DNA from: Labilibaculum euxinicum
Lineage (GTDB): Bacteria; Bacteroidota; Bacteroidia; Bacteroidales; Marinifilaceae
DNA length: 64,000 bases
Assembly (NCBI RefSeq): GCF_009795715.1
Contig: NZ_WTCR01000003.1
Coordinates: 186,001 to 250,000 of the forward strand
Reading direction: 5' to 3'
Below are positions 26,165 to 36,981 of the stretch, in pieces. Each line of letters begins with the position of its first letter. Position 1 is the stretch's first letter. Under the pieces are notes generated by a model. It saw only the letters and a program-made list of their open reading frames with translations. It searched no databases and had not been told where the DNA came from. Made by a program: the position numbers and the translations under genes.

Positions 26165-26385
26165 TTTTATCACTATTGATATTGATTGAGAGAAATTTGT
26201 CTGCAAAATTGCAGTGCGAACAATCAGATCTAAAAAAAGCCTGTTCCTATACAATCCGAACAGGTGCTGTGGGTTTATAAATTGATACGATTTTATTCGT
26301 TTGCAGCAACCCGTTTGTTGCATTCTTATTTAAAATCATTAAAAATAATTTCTATCTTTAGTTTGCTTTAAAAACAAGGGAAACG

Positions 26386-28506
26386 ATGAGGATTAAATTG
26401 ATACGGGTAGTGCTGCTTTTATCGCTTGTGCTTGTAAAAGTAAGTCTGGCTCGTTCTCAAAATCACGATCAAACAATGAATCACACACATACAAATCATT
26501 TAATAAAGGAGAATAGTCCTTATTTACTGCAGCATGCACACAATCCTGTGAATTGGTATCCGTGGGGCGCAGAGGCTTTAGCCAAAGCCAAAAAAGAGAA
26601 CAAACCTATATTGGTGAGCATTGGTTATGCCGCCTGTCATTGGTGTCATGTAATGGAGCGCGAGAGCTTCGAGAACGAGGAGGTTGCCAGGCTGATGAAC
26701 GAATTTTTTGTCTGCATAAAAGTCGACCGCGAGGAGCGGCCCGATATCGATCAGATCTACATGGATGCCGTGCAAATGATGACCGGCAGTGGTGGCTGGC
26801 CTTTGAACTGTTTTGCCATGCCCGGTGGAAAACCGTTTTTTGGAGGCACTTACTTTCCTGCTGATAATTGGATGAATGTGCTGAAAGGAATTCAAAATGC
26901 ATGGATCAACGAACAGGATAAAGTAAAGAAGGTGGCCGATCAGTTGGCCGGGGGAATCCGTGAAAACGAAATAATTGCAGTAAAAGAAGAGGTATCCCGG
27001 TTTGCTGCCGCAGATTTAGAAAAAGCCTTTCGCCAGTGGGAATCCGAATTCGATACCCGTGAAGGGGGAAACAATTGGGCGCCAAAATTCCCATTGCCCA
27101 ATTCCCTTCAGTTTTTACTGCGCTACTATTATTTTACAAAAAATCAGCCGGCGCTTAATCATGTAACGCTTACGCTCGATAAAATGGCCATGGGTGGTAT
27201 TTACGATCAGGTGGGCGGAGGTTTTGCCCGATATTCGGTAGATGCCATTTGGAAAGTGCCGCACTTCGAAAAAATGCTTTACGACAACGGGCAGTTGGTT
27301 AGTTTGTATGCCGAGGCCTATCAGCTCACTAAAATTCCTGAATACAAACAGGTAATTCAGCAAACTTTGGAGTTTACCGATAGGGAATTAAGTTTGCCCG
27401 AAGGTGGCTTTTATTCCTCGCTCGATGCCGACAGCGAAGGGGTGGAAGGGAAATTTTATGTGTGGGAAAAGTCTGAGGTCGATCAGCTTTTGGGTGGTCA
27501 ATCCGAACTGTTTTGTGAGTATTACGGCATTACCGACCGGGCCAATTGGGAGGAAGGAAACATATTGATGATTCAGACTGATAAAAAGGCATTGGCCGAT
27601 AAGTATGAAATATCCGTAAAGAAACTGGACGAAGTTTTGGAGAAGGGGAGAAGAGCTCTTTTGGAGAGAAGAAAGGGCAGGATCCGCCCTGGTTTGGACG
27701 ATAAATCATTAACCAGCTGGAATGCACTAATGCTGAAAGGATATGTAGATGCTTACAAGGCTTTAGGTGACGAAAAATATTTGAACAGAGCCATTAAAAA
27801 TGCTGAGTTCATTCAAAAATACCTTTGGAAAGGAAAAGCGCATTTGCATCGTAATTATAAAGATGGGAATTCGAAAATAAACGGATTTTTAGACGATTAC
27901 AGTTTCACTATCGAGGCTTTTACTGCACTTTATCAGGCAACTTTTAACGAGAAATGGCTGCTGAAAGCCAACGATTTGCTCGGGCATGTTATCCTTCATT
28001 TTTCCGATGAGCAGTCGGGCATGTTTTTTTACACATCCGACGAGGATCCGGATTTGATTGCCCGTAAAATGGAATTGCTCGATAATGTAATTCCCTCATC
28101 CAATTCATCCATTGCCAAAAGCTTGTTTTTAGTAGGAAATTATTTGGGAAACAGCCGATATGTTGAGCGTTCTGCACAGATGCTTGCCAATGTAAAACCA
28201 CGTCTCGAAAAGGCAATCTCCTATCATTCCAATTGGGGACAGTTGTATTTTTGGTTGGCAAATCCACTCATCGAAATTGTTGTTGCCGGAGAAGATGCGA
28301 TAGTTCAGAAACGGAAAATTGAAGAATTATTTTTACCCAATGTCTTGATTTCAGGGAGCAAAACCGAAAGCAGTTTGCCTTTGCTTCAAAATAGATATGT
28401 AAATGGGCAAACAACTTTCTATCTTTGTAAAAATCATACCTGCAAACGGCCTGTTACGAAGGTCGGTGATCTGTTAAAACAACTGGAGGCAGAGAACAGT
28501 TATTAG
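26386..28506 (+). CDS. DUF255/YyaL-type thioredoxin-fold protein with glycosidase-like domain
   Basis: A 706-residue member of the conserved DUF255 (SSP411/spermatogenesis-associated protein 20-like) family. After a signal-like hydrophobic N-terminus ([17 protein letters not shown]) comes the family hallmark [19 protein letters not shown] thioredoxin-fold CxxC ([11 protein letters not shown]) follows, and from about residue 230 an (alpha/alpha)6-barrel resembling the six-hairpin glycosidases ([39 protein letters not shown]). The biochemical function is not established. Here the signal-like N-terminus suggests export. It is well preserved and stands alone. Confidence 0.92.
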   Translation: MRIKLIRVVLLLSLVLVKVSLARSQNHDQTMNHTHTNHLIKENSPYLLQHAHNPVNWYPWGAEALAKAKKENKPILVSIGYAACHWCHVMERESFENEEVARLMNEFFVCIKVDREERPDIDQIYMDAVQMMTGSGGWPLNCFAMPGGKPFFGGTYFPADNWMNVLKGIQNAWINEQDKVKKVADQLAGGIRENEIIAVKEEVSRFAAADLEKAFRQWESEFDTREGGNNWAPKFPLPNSLQFLLRYYYFTKNQPALNHVTLTLDKMAMGGIYDQVGGGFARYSVDAIWKVPHFEKMLYDNGQLVSLYAEAYQLTKIPEYKQVIQQTLEFTDRELSLPEGGFYSSLDADSEGVEGKFYVWEKSEVDQLLGGQSELFCEYYGITDRANWEEGNILMIQTDKKALADKYEISVKKLDEVLEKGRRALLERRKGRIRPGLDDKSLTSWNALMLKGYVDAYKALGDEKYLNRAIKNAEFIQKYLWKGKAHLHRNYKDGNSKINGFLDDYSFTIEAFTALYQATFNEKWLLKANDLLGHVILHFSDEQSGMFFYTSDEDPDLIARKMELLDNVIPSSNSSIAKSLFLVGNYLGNSRYVERSAQMLANVKPRLEKAISYHSNWGQLYFWLANPLIEIVVAGEDAIVQKRKIEELFLPNVLISGSKTESSLPLLQNRYVNGQTTFYLCKNHTCKRPVTKVGDLLKQLEAENSY

Positions 28507-28551
28507 TAAACAGTGATTGTTTTGTAAGCCTGAAGGGCTTTACTATTTCAG

Positions 28552-28570
28552 CTCAGGGCAAGGCCCTGAG
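28552..28570. repeat. Short perfect inverted repeat between two plus-strand genes
   Basis: CTCAGGGC (28552-28559) and GCCCTGAG (28563-28570) pair perfectly around 3 nt. A second small hairpin AAGCC-TGAAG-GGCTT lies just upstream. No T-run follows, so a terminator role is uncertain; it could be a decayed interspersed palindrome. Confidence 0.5.
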
Positions 28571-28701
28571 AATAGAATAATGGATATGAAGTGTTGAGCG
28601 AATTAATTTAATTGAAACCTGACAGCGTCGAAGACCTGTAAGCGTTGAGTTTATTGGAAATAAATTTTTAAAGAACCAATTATTAAAATCAAAATAAGAA
28701 A

Positions 28702-29505
28702 ATGATGAAGAAAAACAGGCGTACCATTTTGCTTTCGGGTTTTTTGTTGTTTGCAATTGCATGTGCAACTGTGCCCATTACCGGAAGAAAACAAATGAAT
28801 CTGTTTCCCGAAACAGAAATGATTGCTACCAGTTTAACTCAATACGATGCCTTTTTAAAGGAAAGTAAGCTTTCCGATAACAAAGAGCAATCGGCAATGG
28901 TAAAAGCCTGCGGTGCCCGAATTTCTGCCGCAGTGGAAAAATTTATGAATGATAACGGCATGAGCGACCGCATTGCAAATTTTGTTTGGGAGTTCAACCT
29001 GGTTGAAGATGAAACTCCAAATGCTTGGTGTATGCCTGGCGGAAAAGTGGTGTTCTACACAGGAATTTTACCTTACACACAAACCGAAACCGGTATGGCT
29101 GTTGTTATGGGACATGAAATTGCACATGCTATTGCACGTCATGGTAACGAAAGAATGAGTCAGCAAATGGGAATTCAGGCTTTAGGTACCGGATTGTCAA
29201 TGGCTTTAAATGAAAAGCCTGCCGAAACACAACAAATTTGGATGACTGCCTTTGGTGTTGGTGCTAATGTTGGGGTCATGCTTCCCTTCTCGCGTTCTCA
29301 CGAAAGTGAAGCCGATAAAATGGGTTTGATTTTTATGGCTATGGCCGGATACAATCCTGCTGAAGCAATCGATTTTTGGAAACGAATGGGAGAGAGCGGA
29401 GGCCAAAAACCACCGGAATTTTTATCAACTCATCCTGCCGATGCAACCCGTGTAAAAGATTTGCAAGCATACTTGCCTGAAGCAATGAAGTATTACAAGA
29501 AATAA
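28702..29505 (+). CDS. M48-family zinc metallopeptidase lipoprotein
   Basis: A 267-residue periplasmic lipoprotein of the Oma1/BepA-like M48 peptidases, which degrade misfolded envelope proteins. The N-terminus carries a lipobox-like sequence with Cys21 (LLFAIACATVP) followed by the usual PITGRKQMNLF. The zinc site is HExxH with His138 (VMGHEIAHAIARHG), and the third ligand is in ESEADKMGL. A C-terminal phrase (FLSTHPADATRVKDL) is typical. The ATG at 28702 is followed by another at 28705. It has its own terminator at 29541-29577. Confidence 0.93.
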   Translation: MMKKNRRTILLSGFLLFAIACATVPITGRKQMNLFPETEMIATSLTQYDAFLKESKLSDNKEQSAMVKACGARISAAVEKFMNDNGMSDRIANFVWEFNLVEDETPNAWCMPGGKVVFYTGILPYTQTETGMAVVMGHEIAHAIARHGNERMSQQMGIQALGTGLSMALNEKPAETQQIWMTAFGVGANVGVMLPFSRSHESEADKMGLIFMAMAGYNPAEAIDFWKRMGESGGQKPPEFLSTHPADATRVKDLQAYLPEAMKYYKK

Positions 29506-29540
29506 TAATCTGCAGCATATAAGAAACTGTTTAAAAATTT

Positions 29541-29577
29541 ATGGCGTTCTCACAACAAGTGAGGATGCCATTTTTTT
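29541..29577 (+). terminator. Terminator of the M48 peptidase gene
   Basis: ATGGCGTTCTCAC pairs with GTGAGGATGCCAT (11 of 13 positions, 5-nt loop) and is followed by seven T residues, 35 nt after the stop. Confidence 0.85.
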
Positions 29578-29658
29578 ATTCAATTTCTGAGAATATTGCG
29601 AAGGTTTTCGAAGCCATGTTCTCATTTCCTTAAAGAAGAGGAATAGGGTGAGGTCTTT

Positions 29659-30141
29659 TTATTTTGGTTGATTCAAATATCTTTCTTTCACCAATGAATC
29701 TGATGGGAGAAATTTAAATTCGATATTTTCATTTTTGGATTTCAACCAAATCATGAATTCATGAAAGTCTTGATCTGAAAGAACAGAAGTCGTGGTTATT
29801 TTTTTGAATCTGTTTTGTTGATATTTAAAAATAGTACGGCTGGTTCCTCGATAAGCCGAAATGTGTGTTAATTCATGTATCTCAGAGTATTTTATTTGAA
29901 TTATTTTTCGAGAGAATTTATAAGTAACGGTAATGAAATTGTCTTGGAATTCAATTTTCATCAGTCTCTTAAATATCAGGCAGGCAACTAATAATAGAGG
30001 AATTAGTAGTGCTGTACCAATTACCGGAAATATAATGTTATCTCTAAGAAAATAAGATAATGCACCAATAAGAATTATAGGTATCAGTATGGCTGAAAGA
30101 TAATCACTAAGGTAATAATTGTTGGATGTGTAATTTTTCAT
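29659..30141 (-). CDS. Hypothetical membrane protein with a PH-like soluble domain
   Basis: About 160 residues with two N-terminal hydrophobic segments (ILIPIILIGALSYFL and VIGTALLIPLLLVACLIF). A soluble C-terminal part (IEFQDNFITVTYKFSRKIIQIKYSEIHEL...) resembles the bacterial PH-like domains that follow membrane hairpins. No named family is certain. I start it at the ATG at 30141 (MKNYTSNNYYL). The 33 extra upstream nucleotides are less natural. It lies downstream of the rhomboid gene on the same strand with a 66-nt gap. Confidence 0.6.
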   Translation of the reverse strand: MKNYTSNNYYLSDYLSAILIPIILIGALSYFLRDNIIFPVIGTALLIPLLLVACLIFKRLMKIEFQDNFITVTYKFSRKIIQIKYSEIHELTHISAYRGTSRTIFKYQQNRFKKITTTSVLSDQDFHEFMIWLKSKNENIEFKFLPSDSLVKERYLNQPK

Positions 30142-30207
30142 CGGTTTGCATTTAATTTCCCCTCTCTCTTTCACTCCTTTAGTCTTTTTCCTTATTTTTT
30201 TAACTGC

Positions 30208-30888
30208 TCATTTCCTCAACACTTCCTTATCTTCAAAATCCTCCGAATTCCAAATTTCCTCAGGAATCGAGTCATCATCTTCGGGAATAATAATTGCAGG
30301 TTTTTTCGGCCCTTGGTTTCGGTAAGCCAAGGCGTAAATCATTCCAGAGAAACCACCAAACAAATGACCTTCCCACGAAACATCAGTTAGAATTGGGAAC
30401 ACGCCCCAAAATAAGCTGCCATACAGAAAAGCCACAATAAAAGAGATAGCAATTAAACGATAGTGATTGCGGATAATTCCGCTAAAAAACAGGAAAGATG
30501 CAAAAGCGTAAACCAATCCGCTGGCACCAATATGATAGGCTTCGCGTGCGCCCAGCCAAACCAGAATGTTTGTTGTAAGATAACACAGTATAAATATCTG
30601 GTACGAAAGCGGACGATAGAAATAGAAGATGCCCCAACTTAAAACAAAAAAGGGAATTGTGTTGGCCATTAAATGACTAAAATCCTTATGAATTAACGGA
30701 CTGGTGAGAATCCCCAATAAACCTTTTGCGTGCAAAGGGAAAATTCCCAGATAATACAAATTAAGGTCAAGTCCCCATTCAAATATTTTAACAGCCCAAA
30801 TCAAAAAAACAAAAGCGAGCGGAAAAATCAAACTGTGCTTTAGCCTCAATTTTTCAAAATCCTTATTGTATGGTCTGGTTTCTCGCAA
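30208..30888 (-). CDS. Rhomboid-family intramembrane serine protease
   Basis: A 226-residue, six-helix membrane protein with the rhomboid catalytic pair: Ser in GASGLVYA and His in EGHLFGGFSG, plus the upstream HKDFSHLMANT that supplies the oxyanion-side His and Asn. Rhomboids cleave transmembrane substrates within the bilayer. No ATG lies near the N-terminus of this frame, so the start is probably the TTG at 30888. The C-terminal tail is acidic. It is followed on the same strand by the PH-like membrane protein. Confidence 0.9.
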   Translation of the reverse strand: MRETRPYNKDFEKLRLKHSLIFPLAFVFLIWAVKIFEWGLDLNLYYLGIFPLHAKGLLGILTSPLIHKDFSHLMANTIPFFVLSWGIFYFYRPLSYQIFILCYLTTNILVWLGAREAYHIGASGLVYAFASFLFFSGIIRNHYRLIAISFIVAFLYGSLFWGVFPILTDVSWEGHLFGGFSGMIYALAYRNQGPKKPAIIIPEDDDSIPEEIWNSEDFEDKEVLRK

Positions 30889-30946
30889 AATTCCGCACTT
30901 ATAAGTAGTGAAGCCCCTTTAGGGGTTTGGGGTGTTTTCTGATGTT

Positions 30947-31660
30947 TTAATCCAATTCAATCTCTATTTCTTCATCGGTTTTTGGATTCGAAATTTCAAC
31001 AACTTTTCCGTTGATGCATTCAAGCGTACGGGCAGGAAATTTTTTCAGCAAATCGTGCTGATGTGTTGCCATCACAATAGTCCGCCCGTTTTTACTGATA
31101 TCCATAAGCAATTCAGCCAATTCATCCGATGTTTCGGGGTCAAGATTACCAGTTGGCTCATCGGCTAAAATAATATCCGGAGAGTTGAGTAAGGCACGGG
31201 CAATAACGATTCGCTGCTGTTCTCCTCCCGAAAGCTCATGCGGCATTTTATATCCTTTCTTGCCCATTTTTACTTTGCTCAAAACTTCCTCTATTCTATG
31301 GTCAATCTCTTTTTTGTTTTTCCAGCCGGTAGCTTTCAAAACAAATTCCAGATTAGAATGAACATTACGATCGGTTAACAATTGAAAATCCTGAAATACG
31401 ATACCAATTTTTCGTCTTAAAAAAGGAACTTGTTTGGTTTTGATGATAGGAAGATAAAATCCGGCAACCGAACCACCTCCTTCTTTTATTGGCAGATCGG
31501 CGTATAAGGTTTTCATTAAACTGGTTTTGCCGCTGCCCACTTTTCCTATGATGTAAACAAATTCTCCTTTTTCAATTTCCAAACTAACGTCTGTTAAAAT
31601 AATATTATCTGCCTGGCGGATAACTGCATTTTTAAGTTCAATGATAGGAGATTTGGTCAT
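30947..31660 (-). CDS. ftsE: FtsE-like ABC transporter ATP-binding protein
   Basis: About 237 residues in one ABC ATPase domain: Walker A GKVGSGKTSL, Q-loop QDFQLL, signature LSGGEQQR, Walker B IILADEPTGNLD and switch His in ATHQHD. The closest type is FtsE, which with FtsX couples ATP hydrolysis to peptidoglycan hydrolase activation at the division site. The related LolD/MacB group cannot be excluded. FtsX is not adjacent. I choose ATG at 31660 (MTKSPIIELKN); the longer frame adds 13 residues. Confidence 0.82.
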   Translation of the reverse strand: MTKSPIIELKNAVIRQADNIILTDVSLEIEKGEFVYIIGKVGSGKTSLMKTLYADLPIKEGGGSVAGFYLPIIKTKQVPFLRRKIGIVFQDFQLLTDRNVHSNLEFVLKATGWKNKKEIDHRIEEVLSKVKMGKKGYKMPHELSGGEQQRIVIARALLNSPDIILADEPTGNLDPETSDELAELLMDISKNGRTIVMATHQHDLLKKFPARTLECINGKVVEISNPKTDEEIEIELD

Positions 31661-31927
31661 GTATTTCGTTTTTTTAGGATTCAAATTGTGTGTTGACATA
31701 CAAATCTAAAAAATTATTTCGGCAGAAGGTTTTTTATTGCTCTTTTCTTTATCAAAACAGAGTGCAATTTTTCTTTCTTTCCACCGTTTGAAATACAATA
31801 AGCTTACAGATTATTTATACCTTTAGGCCTGATTTTATGAGTTGAATCTGATTCGGAAATCAGCCACTGAAAGGCTTGGATATTCAACGTTTTTTTAACT
31901 TGTTATACCTACACACGCAACGAAGAT

Positions 31928-34900
31928 ATGAGAAATAAATATAGTTTGTGGATTTTGACTTTCCTGTTTTTTTTATGTTTGGGATTTACAGTTCAGGCCC
32001 AAAAATCATTACCCCTTAAAAGCAGTAATCAAGTTTGGCAATCGGCCATGGAAATGTTCCAAAACAAAAATTATGGCGGAGCCAGACACGAATTCGCCGA
32101 TTTTATTCAAATGGAGAAGGATGCTTATTCTGATCGAGCCACCAAAGCTGATTTTTATATGGCCTGGTGTTCCATCGAACTTTTTCGTCCGGAGGCCGAA
32201 GAGGAAATGAAATCTTTTATTCAGAAACATCCGGAGAGTAATTTAAAACAGGCTGCTTATTTTCAGTTGGGAAGACAGCAGTATCAAAGTAAGAAATACA
32301 AGGATGCTTTGGAATGGTTTAAAAAGGTTGATGTTTATGCTTTAAATTCTGATCAGCGAACCGAATATCAGTTTAAAATGGGCTATTCTTATTTTGTAGA
32401 AAAGAAATATGAAGAGGCCAGACAATTCTTTTTCGATATTATCGAAGTGTCGGGAGAATATAATGCTCCGGCAAATTACTACTATGCTCACATTGCCTAT
32501 TTAAACGGGAATTATCAAACTGCACTGAATGGGTTTGAAAAGCTGATTAAGAATAAAACCTTTCAGCCGATTGTTCCTTACTACATCACGCAAATTTATT
32601 ACCTGCAGGAGAAATATGCGAAGGTAATTGAATATGCTCCGCAATTTTTAGATGATGCCTCGGTAACACGAAGCGACGAAATTGCGAAGATGATCGGACT
32701 TTCTCATTACCAGTTAAAAGAATACCAAAAGGCAATTCTATTTCTGGATAAAGGAAAGAAAAGCTTTTCGCGTGAGGATAAGTTTGCTTACGGATATTGT
32801 CTTTACAAGCAAAAGAAATATGGGGAAGCAGTTGAGCAATTTGAGAGAGTTGGCGGCGAAAATGATGAGTTGCTGATGGTTGCCAATTATTGTCTGGCAG
32901 ATTGTTCTCTGCAATTGGGAGATAAACAAGGAGCTAAAGTTGCTTTTGCAACTACTGCCCGAATGGATTTCGATAAAAATATGCAACAGGATGCTTTGTT
33001 TAATTTTGCAAAATTGACTTACGAGCTTTCTTATTCGCCTTTTAACGAGACCATAAAGGCTTTCGATGAATATTTACAGAACTATCCTGACTCTGATCGT
33101 AATGATGAAGCTTACGATTATCTGGTGAAAGTGTACATGACTACTAAGAATTATGGCGATGCGTTACTTTCTATGGATAAAATTGCAAACAAAACTCCGG
33201 AGATTAAAAGAGCTTACCAAAGAGTTTCCTGGCTGCGTGGTTTAGAGTTGATGAAGCAGTTGAATTACAGCAAGGCAATCGAATCTTTTGATGCCGCTTT
33301 GCAATACAAAATTTATAATTCCCAGATTGCAGCCGAATGCATCTACTGGAAAGCAGAAGCTTATTACAGAATGGGTGAATTTGCTAAGGCAACGACTCTT
33401 TATAACGAGTTTTTATTGTCACCGGGTTCCGGTTCTTCGGAATATTACGAGCGTGCCTATTACAATATTGCATATGCTTACTTCGAACAGGATAACTACA
33501 GTGAAGCTTCCGATTGGTTCCGCAAGTTTGTCAATCAATCCGACAAAAAAAGCACTTTTGTTTCGGATGCCTGCAACCGCATTGGTGATTGTTTCTTTTT
33601 GAACAGAGATTATAAAAATGCGGCCGAATATTACCGGAAATCAGCAATTGCCAACAAATGGGATACAGATTATGCATTGTATCAGCAGGCTCTTTCGGTT
33701 GGATTAATGGGCAACACAAGCGAAAAGGCACAATTGCTGGAGCAAATACGTACTTTTTATCCCGATTCGGAATATTTAGATGATGCATTGTTCGAATTGG
33801 CCAATGCAAAAGTGAAGCTGGACGATCAGGCAGCTGCCGTATCTATTTATAAAGAATTGGCAGGCAAATTTCCGAATAGCAGTTATGCTCCTAAATCATT
33901 GCTGCAGTTAGGACAGCTCAATTACAATGCAAAAGAATATCAAAAAGCGATTAGTGCGTACAAAGAGGTGGTTTTAAATTATCCGCAAAGCGAAGAAAAG
34001 AAAAGTGCCTTTATCGGACTAAAGAATGTTTATGTTGATATGAATAATGTGAAGGACTATTTTGCGTTCGCAGAGTCGTTTAAAGGAGGTGGAGCAATTC
34101 GAAGTTCAGAGAAAGATTCTCTTTCGTATATTTCAGCCGAACGATTGTACATGTCAGGCGATACCGGGCGAGGTACAAATGCATTGAATGAGTATTTATC
34201 CAATTTCCCAAATGGAATGTTTCAGTTAAATGCGCAATTCTACAAAGCAGATGCAGCTTTAAATCAGCAAAAATTCGATGAGGCACTTGCCGGATTCGAA
34301 CAGGTGCTGAATCGTCCAAACAACTTGTTTACAGAAAGGGCTTTGCTGGCTTCATCGCAATTAAACTACAGAAATAAGAATTACTCTCAGGCGAAGAAAC
34401 AATTTTCGAGATTGACACAAATGGCCGAGATTCCGGAGAATGTGAAATTGGCCAAAGTGGGATACATGCGATCGGTGTATAGTTTAAAGGAGTATGAAAA
34501 TACCATTCAGGCGGCGAACGATGTGCTCGAGGCAGCCAAATCGAAGGAAGAGCTAATCCGGGAAGCGAAGTACAAACGAGGCAAATCTTATTTGAATTTG
34601 GGGAATACAGTCGCGGCATCGAACGATTTTAAAGAATTGGCCAAAGAAACTCAGAGTGTCGAAGGGGCAGAGTCAAAATATCTGTTGGCAAAAGTTTATT
34701 TTGAGAATGGTAAGTACGATTTGGCCGAAAAAGAAATTAACGGGTTCATAGAAATGAATTCTCCTCATCAATACTGGCTGGCAGAAAGTTTTCTTTTGCT
34801 GTCGGATGTGTTTATGAAGAAGAATGATCCATTTCAGGCTCGATATACCCTGCAAAGTATTGTTGATAATTATGCGGTAAAGAACGATGGGATTATTGAA

Positions 34901-35113
34901 AGAGCTCAGGCGAAACTGGATGTTCTTTTAGCCAGTGAGAAAAAGGCCGAGGAGAAAATAACCAATAATGAAGTAAAGGTTCAGTTCGAAGGAGCCGACA
35001 GTACCGAAAGCAATAAGTTATTTGAAAAGTCTTCTGTAAAAACAGATTCTCTTAAACTAGATGAGGAGAGAATCATGTTAGAGAAGATGTTAAATAGATT
35101 AGATATTAAGTAA
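31928..35113 (+). CDS. Large secreted tetratricopeptide-repeat protein
   Basis: A 1061-residue periplasmic or surface protein. The signal peptide ends at about residue 25 (FTVQAQ-K). Nearly the whole length is TPR/Sel1-like helical repeats with recurring phrases such as AYFQLGRQQYQSKKYKDALEWF, AYYNIAYAYFEQDNYSEASDWF and LLQLGQLNYNAKEYQKAI. These are protein-binding scaffolds in envelope complexes. The beta-barrel gene follows 23 nt downstream, so the two very likely act together at the outer membrane. The exact role is unknown. Confidence 0.9.
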   Translation: MRNKYSLWILTFLFFLCLGFTVQAQKSLPLKSSNQVWQSAMEMFQNKNYGGARHEFADFIQMEKDAYSDRATKADFYMAWCSIELFRPEAEEEMKSFIQKHPESNLKQAAYFQLGRQQYQSKKYKDALEWFKKVDVYALNSDQRTEYQFKMGYSYFVEKKYEEARQFFFDIIEVSGEYNAPANYYYAHIAYLNGNYQTALNGFEKLIKNKTFQPIVPYYITQIYYLQEKYAKVIEYAPQFLDDASVTRSDEIAKMIGLSHYQLKEYQKAILFLDKGKKSFSREDKFAYGYCLYKQKKYGEAVEQFERVGGENDELLMVANYCLADCSLQLGDKQGAKVAFATTARMDFDKNMQQDALFNFAKLTYELSYSPFNETIKAFDEYLQNYPDSDRNDEAYDYLVKVYMTTKNYGDALLSMDKIANKTPEIKRAYQRVSWLRGLELMKQLNYSKAIESFDAALQYKIYNSQIAAECIYWKAEAYYRMGEFAKATTLYNEFLLSPGSGSSEYYERAYYNIAYAYFEQDNYSEASDWFRKFVNQSDKKSTFVSDACNRIGDCFFLNRDYKNAAEYYRKSAIANKWDTDYALYQQALSVGLMGNTSEKAQLLEQIRTFYPDSEYLDDALFELANAKVKLDDQAAAVSIYKELAGKFPNSSYAPKSLLQLGQLNYNAKEYQKAISAYKEVVLNYPQSEEKKSAFIGLKNVYVDMNNVKDYFAFAESFKGGGAIRSSEKDSLSYISAERLYMSGDTGRGTNALNEYLSNFPNGMFQLNAQFYKADAALNQQKFDEALAGFEQVLNRPNNLFTERALLASSQLNYRNKNYSQAKKQFSRLTQMAEIPENVKLAKVGYMRSVYSLKEYENTIQAANDVLEAAKSKEELIREAKYKRGKSYLNLGNTVAASNDFKELAKETQSVEGAESKYLLAKVYFENGKYDLAEKEINGFIEMNSPHQYWLAESFLLLSDVFMKKNDPFQARYTLQSIVDNYAVKNDGIIERAQAKLDVLLASEKKAEEKITNNEVKVQFEGADSTESNKLFEKSSVKTDSLKLDEERIMLEKMLNRLDIK

Positions 35114-35136
35114 ATAACCACTAATAAAAAGAAGAA

Positions 35137-36846
35137 ATGTTCAAAAAAATCATATTCACTGTGGCGATAGCCGGTTTGGCTTGTTCAGTTTCTTATGCGC
35201 AGGAAGAAAGAGATTTAAATAAAGAAGTGAAGGTGAAAACCGCTTATCAGCCCAAAATAAATAAATCAAAGCGAATTGGTGAGTTGCCGGTGGTTCAGGA
35301 TACAGCAACCTTTACTCCTTCGTTTTCCTATTTTATACAAACAAAACCTTTGGCCGTAGGATTTTCTCCTGCTTTAATCCCGGCAGCACGAATTGTTGGT
35401 GAGCCATTGCAATCAATTAACAGTCATGCCTTAACTCTTGCAGGGGGTAATTATTCAACCCTTTTCGGGGATTATCGTTTCAATAACCAACGCTCGAAAA
35501 TAAGCGATTTTGGAATTCATATTCGTCATTATTCCACCAACGGAAAATTGGAGTTGGAAAATGGTCGGAAAGCAAAGCCCGATTGGAAAGAACAATTGGC
35601 TGAAGTATATGGCAGTGTGTATTTGGATGAGGGAAAGATTTCAGGAAAGGTGTATTACGAGCACAAAGGATACGATTTTTTCGGATTTCCGGCAGAAGAT
35701 GATGTTGCAGCAGATTATGTGGATTTATTTCCATATACTGAGCAGGTTCAAAATCGTTTTGGATTGAATGCAGAGTTCCTTACTGCCTTTAAAGATGAAG
35801 AGAAGTTGAATTTTGGTGTTGGTTTGCAATACGAGCACTTTACGGATGATATCTACGTTACAGAGAATGATGTATTGATTAGTGCCGAGGCTAAAATTCG
35901 TCGTGGTGATGGTTTTTGGAGTTTAAAATCATCTTTTGATTATTTTGCAACCGACGGAATTACCAGTATGGAAGAGTTGGGATCTATGTTTGAAAGGAAT
36001 ACTCTCGTTTGGAACTTAAATCCTCAATATTCGCTTAAAACCGGCAATTTGAATTTGAAATTAGGATTGAATACGGTTCTTGCCATGGGCGACGATTCAG
36101 AAGCAAAGCTGTATCCTGATATAGCTGTTGATTTTGAAGCAATTGATGGCATTATGACCCTGTTTGCCGGATTGGACGGGGATTTAAAAATGAATAATTA
36201 CAATGATATTATTGCCGAGAATCCATACGTTTACTCAGGTTTGAATGTGGTGCCTTCCAATCAAAAATACAGATTGTTTGGTGGTGTAAAAGGCAGTTTG
36301 TCTTCTAACTCATCCTTTAAATTGTCGGCAGAATACAGCTCTGTTGATGATCAGTACTTCTTTATGCAAAGAAATGCCGGTGCAGCAAATGCAGATTATT
36401 CTGGTACTACTTATTCAAATAAATTTGATGTGGTTTATGATGATATTAGTTTGCTTCGTTTAGGCGCTGAAGTAAGTATAGGTTGGACCGATAAATTGGA
36501 ACTGAATTCATCAGTTTGGTTTAATAAATATACTCTCGATAAGCAAGCAGAGGCCTGGCACAAGCCGGAATTTGAAATGAATGTAAATGCCACATATGCA
36601 TTCACAAATGATCTTGACTTTCAGGCGGGAGTTAATATATTGGGCGAGAGACCTGTTTCTATGGGATCTACTGTAAAAACATTGGATGCCGTGTATGATC
36701 TGAGTATTGGTGCGAATTATCGTTTAAATAAGCATTTTACGGCTTTTGGGAAAGTAAATAACCTATTTGCCGACAAATACTATCAGTGGGATGGATATCC
36801 TTCTCAGAGACTTAATTTTCTATTGGGTGTGAAAGTCGTATTTTAG
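35137..36846 (+). CDS. Outer-membrane beta-barrel protein, TonB-receptor-like C-terminus
   Basis: A 569-residue protein with a signal peptide (IIFTVAIAGLACSVSYAQ) and no plug domain. The sequence consists of alternating amphipathic strands with turn residues. The C-terminal third (NLFADKYYQWDGYPSQRLNFLLGVKVVF) is like the end of TonB-dependent receptors and ends in Phe, the outer-membrane insertion signal. It is co-transcribed with the TPR protein upstream, suggesting a barrel plus periplasmic scaffold. Substrate unknown. Confidence 0.85.
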   Translation: MFKKIIFTVAIAGLACSVSYAQEERDLNKEVKVKTAYQPKINKSKRIGELPVVQDTATFTPSFSYFIQTKPLAVGFSPALIPAARIVGEPLQSINSHALTLAGGNYSTLFGDYRFNNQRSKISDFGIHIRHYSTNGKLELENGRKAKPDWKEQLAEVYGSVYLDEGKISGKVYYEHKGYDFFGFPAEDDVAADYVDLFPYTEQVQNRFGLNAEFLTAFKDEEKLNFGVGLQYEHFTDDIYVTENDVLISAEAKIRRGDGFWSLKSSFDYFATDGITSMEELGSMFERNTLVWNLNPQYSLKTGNLNLKLGLNTVLAMGDDSEAKLYPDIAVDFEAIDGIMTLFAGLDGDLKMNNYNDIIAENPYVYSGLNVVPSNQKYRLFGGVKGSLSSNSSFKLSAEYSSVDDQYFFMQRNAGAANADYSGTTYSNKFDVVYDDISLLRLGAEVSIGWTDKLELNSSVWFNKYTLDKQAEAWHKPEFEMNVNATYAFTNDLDFQAGVNILGERPVSMGSTVKTLDAVYDLSIGANYRLNKHFTAFGKVNNLFADKYYQWDGYPSQRLNFLLGVKVVF

Positions 36847-36870
36847 GTCGCATTAAAAGCATTTTACAGA

Positions 36871-36900
36871 AGGGTGTTCTATTTGTAGAGCATCCTTTTT
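36871..36900 (+). terminator. Terminator after the beta-barrel gene
   Basis: AGGGTGTTCTA pairs with TAGAGCATCCT through GU-compatible pairs around a TTTG loop and is followed by a T-run, 25 nt after the stop. Confidence 0.75.
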
Positions 36901-36981
36901 TATTTTTTGCTTATGTTTGCAAATTGTTTTTTGCACGCTTTTTGCTATTTTTAATAGTATTATCAAATCTCTATCAAAATT

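Noticed and set aside
25985-26323. 112-codon minus-strand ORF with 14-residue repeats (LIVAKHEK.IFC type)
   Set aside because: It is the translation of the 42-bp repeats, covers only part of the array, and the 41-bp units break the frame, so a protein role is unlikely.
30905-30935. CCCCTTTAGGGG hairpin as terminator of the FtsE-like gene
   Set aside because: On the minus strand the short stem is not followed by a T-run; it looks like a common small palindrome.
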